NCBI RefSeq assembly: GCF_963678635.1
Contig: NC_087062.1
Span: 47,543,283-47,607,282 of the forward strand
From: Symsagittifera roscoffensis
Taxonomy: Eukaryota > Xenacoelomorpha > Acoela > Convolutidae
Length of the DNA stretch: 64,000 nucleotides
Direction: 5' to 3'
The notes under the pieces were generated by a model that worked only from the letters and a program-made list of their open reading frames with translations, did not search any database and was not told where the DNA came from. The translations under genes were made by a program, and so were the position numbers. This document shows positions 24,301-32,687 of this stretch, in pieces (position 1 is the stretch's first letter; each line of letters starts with the position of its first letter).

Positions 24301-27300
24301 GCTGGGTAAGAAAAAAAGAGAGGTTCGTAATAAAACATGCTCGCTAGCGTAAATACAAAGCAAAGAGATTGAAACAAGCGAACTGATATGTGATATGCCT
24401 TAATCAAAAGATCAACTCATCACTACGCGACACTCCTATGATAAGCCACTCACATTGTGAATGGTGTCCTGTCTCTGCATAGCCCTCTCCAACTGCTTGC
24501 CACTCTTCTCTAGCTGGCCCAAACGATCGGAGAAATTTCGGATGCGCTTCATGTCCTCACTGCCCCTGATCTCATCCACCACCCCTCCCACCTCCCTGCC
24601 CAACAGCTGTAGACTGCTCTCACCGTACATGGCCACCACCACTCCCATCTGCGAACCAAGCTGGTCCAGGTCAAAGAAAAGCTCCTGCAGCCAATCACAG
24701 TCATGTGTCACAGGATCTTGTTAACTATTTCCCCACCTATTGCAAGGGGGGGGGATGGGGGAAATAGTTAACAAGGTACAAAATTCGTATATGCTTAACT
24801 GATCAATTCTTTCTTTATAGGGGAAGATTCGTTACAAGGTACCATAGGGGGGAAATAGTTAACAAGATCCGTTTCACAAAAAAAAAACATTTCTTAAATT
24901 GATCTTCCACATAGACTCTTTATGCTTAGATCCCGGGCTTCACATCATAAGATTGGCTTTCTAACACACATATCAAAAATTGCACATATCACAGCCCCGT
25001 ATTGCCTGATTCGACAGAAAGCAAGAACTCATTTATCCAATATCATGTGAAGCAAAAACTTCAACAATACAATTTGAGCATAGCCAACAGACAGTTGGAA
25101 AAGAGTCAATGAACGCAATTAAACTTGAAAAAATACGAACTTGTTTTATGATAAAATAGATGACCTCTAAGTTTTTTGAATTTCTGGAACAACTTATGAT
25201 TGACACTTTTTTGATGAAATTAACCCAATTTGAAAAAAAAATGAATCAATGGGTAAAATTTTTATTCCGCTGGGAATTCAAATCAATAAAGTATATTTTA
25301 AAAACTAGAAGTCATTCACGTTTTTCCTGACGTTTTGCATTTTCGCTGTTCGATAGTGGAGTTTTCCTTCCTTTTAACAAAGTAAATGAGCTGAATTTAA
25401 TAAAAAATCAAAAGTAAAAACACAAAAAAATTAGAGCCTGAACAAAATTTAGGACTTTCTTATAAAAAATCACAACCTACATAAGAATGTGAACTACGTT
25501 CATCAAACCTTAACAAGGTGTTGCAGGTTGCAGAGAAATACGTAATGTTATTCTAACCAGAGTTGGAACCGGGCCCGGGCTTTTTACGGGCCGGGCATCA
25601 TTTTTAGGATCAGCAATCGGTCCGGGCCTGGCTTCCAAAAGAGTTCACACCTTTCACACTTCACTTCACACCTGTTGAGGCTTCCGTTCACACCTTTAGC
25701 ACTTCTTCTACACCTTTCAACGCTTTTTTGAGTCCATTGACACCTTTTGATGCATGACAGCTTGATGCACCGAGACTCAATAACACCTTTGTGATAGGGT
25801 ATATAAGGCACACATATTTTAAGAATATCATTCAATCGCTTTCATTTGTTACGTCTGTTTCAGTTGATTTTGACTATTCCTAATTGCGACAGCGTCACTC
25901 TTACCCCCAAGGGAGGCAAATGCAAAGCAGATGTTTGGCAGACCTTTCAGTCAGCTGACAGCAGCTCCTACCTGTTCGAGCTATAAGCGCCCAGAGCGAG
26001 CGTGACTTCAGCAGAGCTGGGCAAATCCGGGCAGTCAAGCATGCCGTGGTTTCTGCGGCAAAAGCCAACCAAATCGAACTGCTAGGATCGGCTGCAGCCA
26101 ATGCACTTATTAAATTTTTCAAATTTGATTTTCAATTTACTTTTTGTTTGGAAATCCGAGTTTTCATTGCAAACGGGCCCGGTTTTGAACTTTATGTTCT
26201 CCAACCGGGCCGGACCTCAAATTCGAACCCGGTTCCAACACTGCTTCCAACGCTCCTAAGAACTTAAAGGTTCTTTGAATTAACTTTTAAACACTATTGA
26301 AATTCGGAAATATACAAATTAGGTTTCGTTCAAATGGAACTCCAATCTCACATTTTTGGAGAGGAAGTCGTACAGCGAGACCGATTTCCTCTGTTCGCCA
26401 TAATTGGGTGTCATATTGTCAAACTCCTGGTAGCTAAATGCAGGTTGCTGACCTACTGTGCTTCTATAATGGGAGGAAGAAAAGCTGCTATTGTTTGAAT
26501 AGGGTCCACTGCTCACCATCAGATTGTCGAACAAGGACTGTGGCATCGGAAAGGCTTTGAGGCTGTCTAAAGCTTCGGGAAGTCTGAAAAAATATTGCAA
26601 CAGGATACAAACTGCTATTATTCATATACAAGAAAATCGCAAAACATAAAGATTAGAGCATATTTGGTCAAGAGCGTACGCTTCTATCAACCGAAAAAAT
26701 GCAATCAAGGGGAATGTAGAACGAACTAGAACATGAACACTATTTCTCGTATACTTACTGTGCGACAAGTTGATGGAGTCTGTTCAATTGATCCCTGGAC
26801 TTTGTAACTTCGGCCGACAGTTGATCATTGAGGTCCAAGACATACCTAAACGTTCACACAGAGGCGAAGTTGCACTTGCATACACAAGCAAAAACATGAC
26901 CGATAACGCTGCTGGGAAAAACTGAATGATTAAGACTTTGAGTCTACAAAATTTCTTAAGTGACGCACGCCAATTATGAGTCATTTTAACTAGGACGCAT
27001 TTTAACTAGTTTACGAAAAATTCATTAAAAACATCCGACACTGCCCAGGTTCGAACCCTCTTACTTTGTTGCGGGTCTCCTTCCCTACCTCTACGCTACA
27101 GATCCATGATACCTTGAGCTTAAGTGTTTTTAGTAATATTGTAGTTTGTGGTAATATCCTAGGCATTGGCTGTACATAACAGCTGGTTATAGATCAAAAT
27201 GAACACTTTTTTCGCAACAATATTTGCGTCGCAACAATATTTGCGACTTAGGTTGGAAAAAAGAGAGCTCATACTATCACACAAGCTTTGCTTGTGTAAC

Positions 27301-30300
27301 TAGCATCGTATTGAATTCCAGCGAATGTCTCAAACAAGAATTTCATGAAATCTATCAGATAGCCCGCCGTATGAACATTACTGAGTTTGGGAAACTGGAA
27401 ATCTGAGATGCAGCAACTATTTAACGAAAACGCTCGGATCAGAACTTAGTATACACAGAGGCGAAGCTGTGCTTTGCAAACACTTGCGAGAACACGACTA
27501 AAAACACCATCAGCACGGCTCTATCACGAGAAGTTAAAAAAGAAGTAGTAATAAGCCTTGAATTAGCAAAAACTCGGCTAAGTTCAGGATTCGAACCTGC
27601 GACCGACAGCAATCAAGATATTTTGAGTCTCGCGGTCTATTCACTCAGCCACGCAAGCTTAATAACCGACAAACACTAGTCACAAATAAAGCAGCTATAT
27701 ATGCTAATAACTTGCCAATGCAATTCAGCAAAAGTGTCACTAAATACAAATAGACTCAATTTTGCAAGTATTAATTTGGAAAATAACAAACTGAAGGCAA
27801 CCACACTAACTTTGCATGTGACATATCGCAATTCATAAAGCCACATTATGTATAAATTATGCATTTCAAAAAAATTGCTAGATATATTAAGTTAGAAAAT
27901 TTCTGAAATCGAGTTTTCATTATTGATATGTTGAATGTTGTTTGAAAAAAATCTCGTTCATTTAATGAATTAAAAATGCATCAACTGTGTTAACTTGTTA
28001 CTATTTGAATGTCAAAGCACAGGCTACCAAAAAGCTGTAAATGTGCCCCTACCATTATTGGGGTGCCGCACCGGCACCAATATTTGCGACTTAAGCTGGA
28101 AAAAAAGAAGGTTCGTACCAATACACCCGCTTCGCAAAGCAGTCCATATTTTTATTGTGTGAGACATGTACAACACTTACTCAGTGTACTTTTCTAAGTT
28201 TGCGACACTGGCCAGCCATCCCTGGTGCTGCAAGTGTTGATCTCTGGTCAAGGATATTGTCTCTGAGGCCAGCTTCTGATCCACCTCAACTACTCGTCGC
28301 GCCAGATTTGTCCTGCTCTGTACTAGCTCTATACTAGCCCCTGTCTGACCCAGAGACCGTTCCAGATCATTCTTCACATCACTAGCTTCTGATAAAAAAA
28401 TGACACTCATTACGGCATGTCAAACACACGAAATAATCTTATGTTACCACCCATTTGGTGCAAACTGATAGTTGGTCCCTGAAGCAAAATTTATGCTTTC
28501 CAAAATCCTCGCAATTTTCCACATCTGTTACTTTCATAAAAACTATGGTGCTCATCTTTTATTACTGTTTTTCGAGGCATCCAATTTTTAGGAGACATCA
28601 CTCGAATGGCGGATAAACCAATTTGATGTTCTCGCATTTTGGTGCTAACTTCATTGATAATCGCTGACGATTATGGCAATTGTCCATGTATCAAAAATAA
28701 AATATATTTATTTTTATTATAATGATTATCATTTTTAATATGATTAACAATCTTGTGTGGCACTCGCCAAACAACTTTGAAGCCAAAACAGTCAAGTCGA
28801 AATTGCAAAAAAAACAACATTCCACTAACTTTATAAATTATGACGCTTAAAACTAATTACACACACTTTCAAAACAAAACTTTCATGCTTGAAACTAATT
28901 ACACAAACTTTCAGAAAAACGTTCATTCTTTAAACTAAATAAACATACTTTGACAACAAAACGTTCATGCTTTAAACTAATTACACACATTTTCAGAACA
29001 GAAAAGACCAGAAGCCAGGCATCTAAATGTAAAAAAAATTACAGAATATCTCATCTTTTTCCCTAACAAAATACTTTTGCGTGCACAAAAATCAGAAATT
29101 CATGATCTACACTTGCATACTTCGAAAATAAACTGAAAAAGTATTTTCTTAAAAACTTGAATAAAAGATTACTGAAATACAAAACCCAGTAAGCCGACAA
29201 ATATTGGACCGACATCCATGAAGCCGACAGAAAATCAATTATAAAATTTGTTCAGCTGTAGACCCAGGGGCGTATTTAGGGAGGGGGGACCCTTAAGAAT
29301 TAGACCCCCTCACCAACCAAAGGATCCCCCCTTTGGTATTATTTTATCCATTTTCTTCCGTTATCATTTTCATTCGTTATCATCCACTATCATTTTCAGC
29401 CGACCCTTAAAATTTTCTAGATGCGCCTTTGGCGCCAATATGTACTAATTTAGAGTGGGTAGCACGCGCCAAAAAAAGCGATTTTTGTCAATTTTTTCAA
29501 AAGATGACTGAAAACGGGTTTTTTGGGCTGTTTTTTCAAACATTTGCATGCGGTGCAGAAAAGTGTCAAAATAGGGCTTTCGTAAGGTTCTGGAAGCGCT
29601 CGGAAAATCAATTAACTCGGCCTTTAAAAAAATCGCCAAATTTTTTTTTGAAAATCCGCCCTTCTCCCTCAAGAAAAACCTAGATCCGCCCCTGTCTATA
29701 CCCAGTATCACTTCAGCTACAGAATTAGAACTACAGCTGTTAAAAATGCAACGTGACTAGAACTGGAGATCCTAAAATTGGCGATCATGTGAACATGCGA
29801 TCATTGTTAACTATTAAAGAGAGGCGAAGTTGCACTTTGCATACACAAGCAAAAATATGACCGATAACGCTACTGGGAAAAACAGAATGAACAAAACTTT
29901 GAATCTACATGTTTTCTTAAGTGACGAACGCCAACTATGTGTCTACATAATTGCTAAGTGGCGCAAGCCAATTATTACGCATTAGCAGTACCAGTCAATT
30001 TGAAAAAAAAAAGAAATTTACCCATTAACATGCCTCAATTTATAGCGCGGACGCATTTTAACTAGTATACGAATAAGTTCGTTAAAAACATCCGTCCCTG
30101 CCCAGGTTCGAACCCTCTTATTTTATAGCGGGTCTCCTTCCTTACCTCTGGGCTACAGATCCATGATACCTTGAAGCTAAAGTGTTATTTGTAAAATAAT
30201 AGTCTGTGTTAATATTCTTAGCCTTGGCTATAATTAAAAGCTGGTTATTCATCTTATAAACATACTGCAACAAAAGAGCACTTTCAAAATGAACACCACT

Positions 30301-32152
30301 ATTTGCAACTTAGGTTGGAAAAAAGAGACTTCATACTATCACACAAGATTTGCTTGCGTTATTATCGTACCTTTATTTTCTGAATTTTTAAACGTAAAAT
30401 TGCAAAAACATTAGAAAAAGAACAAGACTGCTCGTATCAGGGCAAAGCCCTGATTGTTCCGACTACCTTTTAAGGTTTATGGAGCAGTAGTAACATTCAA
30501 AAATTACATGTAATAAAACAAAATGAAAATATCCCCCCACACGCCATATAAAGAACAAAAAGATAGATTTCGCCCCTTGTAACAAATCAATTACTGCAAT
30601 TAAGCTTCTTTCAACCAATTTGGAACAATTTTAAGACGGATTAACTCTCCGCGTACGCGTTAATAGCGCGAAATATGTCGCGCGTTAATTGTCCTAAATT
30701 GGCCAAAATGGCAATCTTTAAACCCCCATAACCTAACGAAAAATGATCACAGGTGAAATACATCTTTTCAAATTGAAGCTCAGGACAACAATACCTATTG
30801 AATGATATTTAAAAATTCCGTCAAAAATGGCTTGTTAAAGTCGATTTTTGCCTGAAGAAAGAAAATCCCGAGCACAAATATTCCGTTACTTTCGTAAGAA
30901 AATCCCGAGCACAAATATTCCGTTACTTACTTCCGTTACTATTCCGTTAGAGCTCAAAAGGCAGTCAGAATATTTTCAAATTTACTTTCAAATATATTTT
31001 CAAATATATCGCATCATTTACTCTTTTGGTTCAAGGTGGAAACAAAAGACAAATAAGACTGCTCGTGTCAAGGCGAAGGCCTGATTGTTCCGACTGCCTT
31101 TTGAAGTCAATGGAGCAGTAATCACATAAAAAAAACTAGCTGTAAAAAAAAATAAAATGAAAAAAATTATTTAAATTTTGAGATTTTTTTTGTGAAAATC
31201 ATCCCCCAAACTCCATATAAAATACAAAGTGATAGATTACGCTCCTTGTAACAAATCAATTTTGGCAAGTAAACTTTCTTTAATCAATTTGCAACAAATT
31301 CTAGGGTTAATAGCGCGAAATATATCGCGCGTTAATTGTCCCAAATGGGCCAAAATGACAATATTCAAACCCCCATTACTTTACAAAAAATGATCACATG
31401 TAAAACATCTTTTCAAATTTAAGTTCAGGACAACAATACCTATTGAACGATATTTAAAAATTCCGTCAAAAATGGCTAGTTGAAAAGTCGAAATTTGTCT
31501 GAAGAAAAAAACCCACCCCGAATACAAATATTCCGTTACTTTCGTTACGAAAGTCGGAACAATAAATACACTGAAGCTAGAGCAAAAACAATTTTAAAAA
31601 AATGTGGTTTGTTAGTTCTTTACCATATGAGTGGTCGTGGACACTGGCAGAGGGTGGATCTGGATTTTGGATGGTCCGCTTGCTGAAGAGGAAGATGGGG
31701 TTGGAGTCCCCGGTGCCACAGGAGTAGTGAGCCAGTTTGCGGTCGTGTTGCAACTGGACCCCACTCTCCATGATCAAAACCTGATTCTCCGGCTCAATGC
31801 CCAGCTCTTCGTAGATGCCATACTGCAGAGCCTCTACTCTGAAATCGAAAACATGTTATAGTGTGTTCTATATTGTTTTTTATGTTCTCAGTTTCTGATT
31901 GTTATTTACTCAAATGTACAAAAAATGCTGAATGAATTTGCCATATAATTATTAAAACAGACAGAATGGTCAAACACAGTACGCCGATTCTTTAATACTA
32001 AAAGTATTAATTCCAATTCCAATTCAACGTAATTTTTAAGTTGGTTACTAAAAATTACGCAGATTGACTTACTGAGCGCCCACGTATTTCTCCACTGAAA
32101 ACTCGTGTGTTGACCCGTTGTCAACCAGAAACACACATAAGTCGCCAGACAT
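14489..32152 (-). CDS. RB1CC1: RB1CC1/FIP200 (ATG11/ATG17-like autophagy scaffold), 3'-incomplete
   Basis: Thirteen exons assembled by eye: 32152-32073, 31838-31624, 28388-28181, 26845-26759, 26583-26352, 24684-24454, 20215-20031, 19810-19624, 18789-18649, 18567-18470, 15356-15188, 15023-14720 and 14538-14489. All phases are compatible and sum to 2,187 nt (729 codons) with no stop. FIP200 scaffolds the ULK1-ATG13-ATG101 complex that starts autophagy. The fragment corresponds to the N-terminal half of the roughly 1,600-residue vertebrate protein: ubiquitin-like fold, helical dimer region, then an acidic linker. The long coiled coil and Claw domain are not found in 1-14.4 kb; they presumably lie beyond the left edge behind repeat-filled introns. 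The donor of exon 11 is the least certain boundary. Introns host a LINE, a Ty3/gypsy element, hAT elements and SINEs. Exon-group entries give the details. Confidence 0.88.
14562..14639. repeat. Perfect 35-bp hairpin with 8-nt loop
   Basis: Arms 14562-14596 and 14605-14639 are exact reverse complements, with the loop aaatgcaa. It lies in RB1CC1 intron 12, just downstream of exon 12. It could be a tiny foldback element or a small-RNA precursor. Confidence 0.9.
15526..17911 (+). pseudogene. LINE ORF2: endonuclease end plus reverse transcriptase, one in-frame stop
   Basis: A single reading frame runs from about 15526 to the stop at 17909-17911 and is broken only by TAA at 16199-16201; both halves are in the same frame. 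The first part has the C-terminal endonuclease motifs. The second (from 16211, 566 residues) has the RT fingers (NNYRPISLL), LDLKKAFDTIDHDIL, GVPQGSILGPLLF and the catalytic FADD at 17054-17065. One nonsense codon in an otherwise open frame indicates recent decay. The N-terminal endonuclease and ORF1 are missing. Confidence 0.85.
15526..18385 (+). mobile_element. 5'-truncated non-LTR retrotransposon (CR1/Jockey-like LINE) in RB1CC1 intron 10
   Basis: It starts inside the APE endonuclease (TCLDHFIFQN, then SDHYPILFEW), continues through reverse transcriptase to 17911, and ends after a 3'UTR in a (CTTT)n tail at about 18367-18383. Microsatellite tails are usual for CR1/L2-type LINEs. It lies antisense to RB1CC1, its tail about 85 bp from exon 10. 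Confidence 0.88.
18470..20215 (-). CDS. RB1CC1: RB1CC1 exons 7-10: conserved C-terminal part of the ATG17-like domain
   Basis: Exon 7 (20215-20031) encodes AFVANRTRL...SVLSDLCTAHIQQLQ...KAKEELSQNLHLRL, matching human SVLPDLCLSHANQL and AKQELANNLHVRLKW. Exon 8 (19810-19624) runs WIVKMQSKL to RRKQFSSEFLE (human EVVRRKMFIKHYREW). Exon 9 (18789-18649) ends FLFRFFPFLTEPFPANQ. Exon 10 (18567-18470) has CPEFDQQLPEVTAAQLDSI (human FDCELPDISLKDLQFL). All junctions keep phase with GTGAGA, GTAGAT, GTGAGA and GTCAGT donors. Confidence 0.88.
18885..19386. repeat. SINE family S1 copy in RB1CC1 intron 8
   Basis: Starts cacagaggcgacgttgc and ends tactacaacacaattctttgcttgtgtaa. On the minus strand a perfect B box GGTTCGAACC lies near 19144-19153; the A box is degenerate. 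Same layout as 26856 and 29818. Confidence 0.7.
20274..20460. repeat. Dispersed repeat R, interrupted copy
   Basis: gttggaaaagagtaatgaacgcaagg...aaactggatcatta matches the R copies at 25.08 and 39.42 kb and a segment of the 960-bp array unit. Its right part is cut off where the Ty3/gypsy remnant begins. Confidence 0.65.
20455..22477 (-). pseudogene. Ty3/gypsy pol remnant: protease, RT, RNase H
   Basis: Protease active site ADSGSP near 22450, then the ILGRNLL flap-side block; RT with SSLDLRYAYSQIPL and FYGLTDMPAEFQ (21912-21535); RNase H with DTDSYGLCAALEQ and EEKYSVNELELLGVVW (21309-20878); a tether to about 20455. A short direct duplication at 21500-21550 repeats the catalytic YLDD codons and shifts the frame. 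No integrase zinc finger or DDE residues follow. Confidence 0.8.
22478..23764 (-). pseudogene. Ty3/gypsy gag remnant with zinc knuckles
   Basis: Starts near MAQSAGSAKNPLNINSF and is broken into at least four frames. An Arg/Gly/Asn-rich stretch precedes two Cys-rich motifs (CYKCGNPFSPNHLQSC and, in another frame, CTKCAKRGPFAKVC). This is the nucleic-acid-binding end of gag. Its frameshifts mean it cannot yield a full protein. Confidence 0.75.
24000..24370. repeat. SINE family S2 copy, partial, in RB1CC1 intron 6
   Basis: Starts gacagaggcgaagctgcgc. On the minus strand there is a B box GGTTCGAGTCC (24130-24140) and an A-box-like TGGTTAGTGGG near 24170-24185, as in a Leu/Ser-type tRNA. It matches 27.45 kb but lacks the long 3' part. 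Confidence 0.6.
24454..24684 (-). CDS. RB1CC1: RB1CC1 exon 6: helical segment
   Basis: 77 codons in phase 0 at both ends, from ELFFDLDQLGSQMG to ERAMQRQDTIHN, with donor GTGAGT and acceptor GGCTGCAG. It fits by position and heptad-like pattern the human segment before the SVLPDLC block. Extending the exon upstream (DPVTHDCDWLQ) would keep frame but has no in-phase AG. A small MITE sits 29 bp upstream of the exon. Confidence 0.8.
24713..24870. mobile_element. 158-bp MITE with 22-bp perfect inverted ends, beside RB1CC1 exon 6
   Basis: Ends 24713-24734 and 24849-24870 are exact reverse complements (each includes TAGTTAAC). An extra inner inverted copy is at 24757-24774. Flanks GTGTCACA and GTTTCACA agree at 7 of 8 bases, an 8-bp target duplication as hAT elements make. 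A G-run (24746-24754) lies inside. Confidence 0.75.
25084..25520. repeat. Dispersed repeat R copy
   Basis: Begins ccaacagacagttgg (inverted-repeat end), then aaaagagtcaatgaacgcaa, attccgctgggaa, gaagtcattcacgtttttc and gttcgatagtggagttt, ending near cataagaatgtgaactacgttcat. Same order as at 39.42 kb and in the long array units. Confidence 0.7.
25558..26243 (+). mobile_element. hAT-like DNA transposon remnant (686 bp) in RB1CC1 intron 5
   Basis: Ends CAGAGTTGGAACCGGG and CCCGGTTCCAACACTG form inverted repeats starting with CAG. Flanks ATTCTAAC and CTTCCAAC agree at 6 of 8. Inside are a TATA-like tatataag (25800-25807) and a stop-containing frame with a VWQTF...KSGQSSMPWFLRQK pattern at 25940-26070, reminiscent of a BED zinc finger. 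The transposase catalytic part is absent. Confidence 0.65.
26352..28388 (-). CDS. RB1CC1: RB1CC1 exons 3-5: helical region with the HLQHQGW block
   Basis: Exon 3 (28388-28181) carries DQHLQHQGWLASVANLEKY, the most diagnostic FIP200 block (human EHLQHQGWAAIMANLED). It joins in phase 2 to exon 4 (26845-26759, YVLDLNDQLSAEVTKSRDQ) and exon 5 (26583-26352), which holds QLPEALDSLKAF, a Ser/Tyr-rich stretch and KSVSLYDFLSKN (human VSLLDWINVQD). The exon 4 acceptor lies about 10 nt from a SINE. Confidence 0.88.
26856..27300 (-). repeat. SINE family S1 copy with perfect Pol III A and B boxes
   Basis: Minus strand has TAGCGTAGAGG (matches TRGYNNARNGG) near 27100-27112 and GGTTCGAACC near 27045-27055. 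The window-coordinate left end is cacagaggcgaagttgc; the right end is acacaagctttgcttgtgt, a short palindrome. The left end stops about 10 nt from the RB1CC1 exon 4 acceptor. Confidence 0.75.
27301..27452. other. Unassigned intron segment
   Basis: A short plus-strand open frame (27224-27406) overlaps the SINE end and continues here. I do not recognise its product and see no exon signals. Confidence 0.3.
27453..28150 (-). repeat. SINE family S2 full copy with tRNA-Leu-like head
   Basis: Minus strand 27570-27660 reads as a class II tRNA-like sequence: A-box region TGGCTGAGTGA (27641-27651), anticodon-loop-like GACTCAAAA and perfect B box GGTTCGAATCC (27587-27597). A long body of about 480 bp follows and also occurs at 49.6-49.93 kb. 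The end is gcgacttaagctggaaaaaaagaaggttcg...cttcgcaaagc. Confidence 0.75.
28389..28844. other. Intron sequence without recognised features
   Basis: Part of RB1CC1 intron 2. Around 28695-28745 it is almost pure A/T. I see nothing else. Confidence 0.4.
28845..29010. repeat. Minisatellite, ~43-bp unit, about four copies
   Basis: Units read aaactaattacacacactttc followed by aaaacaaaacgttcatgctt, with variation. Confidence 0.75.
29265..29694. mobile_element. hAT-type MITE, copy 1
   Basis: Ends CAGGGGCGTATTTAGG and CCTAGATCCGCCCCTG are inverted repeats. Flanks TGTAGACC and TCTATACC agree at 6 of 8. Body (gcgcctttggcgccaatat...tgccaaatttttt) is shared with 33246-33676 and 47848-48137. It encodes nothing recognisable. 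It lies in RB1CC1 intron 2. Confidence 0.85.
29818..30363 (-). repeat. SINE family S1 copy with Pol III boxes
   Basis: Minus strand A box TAGCCCAGAGG near 30150-30160 and B box GGTTCGAACC near 30104-30113. Ends gagaggcgaagttgc and tatcacacaagatttgcttgcgtt. In RB1CC1 intron 2. Confidence 0.75.
30425..31060. repeat. Single-copy relative of the 372-bp satellite, element 1
   Basis: Starts with the hairpin tcagggcaaagccctga, then ttgttccgactacc and atggagcagtagtaac. It holds one satellite-like unit with the core GCGCGAAATATGTCGCGC (30665-30682). The right end is disrupted by local repeats of attccgttact. Confidence 0.7.
31087..31565. mobile_element. Complete element carrying one 372-bp satellite unit
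   Basis: Bounded by inverted 12-mers ATTGTTCCGACT (left) and AGTCGGAACAAT (right). Inside are atggagcagtaatcac, the palindromic core tagcgcgaaatatatcgcgc (31310-31330) and a cgttactttcgttacgaaag hairpin at the right end. Most likely a non-autonomous DNA transposon and the progenitor form of the 10.85-12.98 kb satellite. Confidence 0.7.
31624..32152 (-). CDS. RB1CC1: RB1CC1 exons 1-2: N-terminal ubiquitin-like domain
   Basis: Exon 1 (32152-32073) starts MSGDLCVFLVDNGSTHEF and ends at a canonical GTAAGT. Exon 2 (31838-31624) encodes EALQYGIYEELGIEPENQVL, then ESGVQLQHDRKLAHYSCGT and SNPIFLFSKR. This is the FIP200 N-terminal fold; human FIP200 has VLVVNGGE, DRRVCTYSAGT and NPIFLFNK at the same places. 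Together they give about 98 residues. The start is fixed by homology to the human N-terminus. Confidence 0.9.
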
Positions 32153-32687
32153 TTTAAGCTCAGCCACAATGATTCATTTTCACCAAGTTTGAGGCCCCGA
32201 CGCGTTTTTCATTCTATTTTCTGAAAAAAACTACTTGCATATCTTAAAACAGTCAGCACAGTTTCAAATCTAGTTGATAAAGAAATAGATGGTGGTATAC
32301 ATAAGTAAGTTACAACAAATTCTCATGGCCAGCTCAATATTTAAAGGGGTGTGCGATCAAAAGCATTAGAATTTTTACAGATAAAACTCAGCGAAATATT
32401 GTCTGATATTAATGATCAAATCATAAAAATCTAAGAAAACAAATTGAGACACAGCAACAACTAACAACGAAGTTTTTAAGCAGCTGAATCACAACCGACC
32501 TAGAGATATCTTCAAATTTTACTCCATAGTCGAAACATTTCGAGTTCAAGCTATATACAATTCAATTCCAACTGTGAACGAACTATCCTTGACATTTCTC
32601 AATAGTTGTCAATTCAAGACAGACCAATCGAAAAAACTCCAATCAATAAGATAGCATAGCATACAATACAAAAAGAGTTGTTTCAAT

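Noticed and set aside
24746-24755. G-run as a G-quadruplex or regulatory element
   Set aside because: A single short run inside a MITE, without the repeated G-tracts needed.
27585-27660. Functional tRNA-Leu gene
   Set aside because: The acceptor stem does not pair well and the sequence continues as a repeated 700-bp element, so it is a SINE head.
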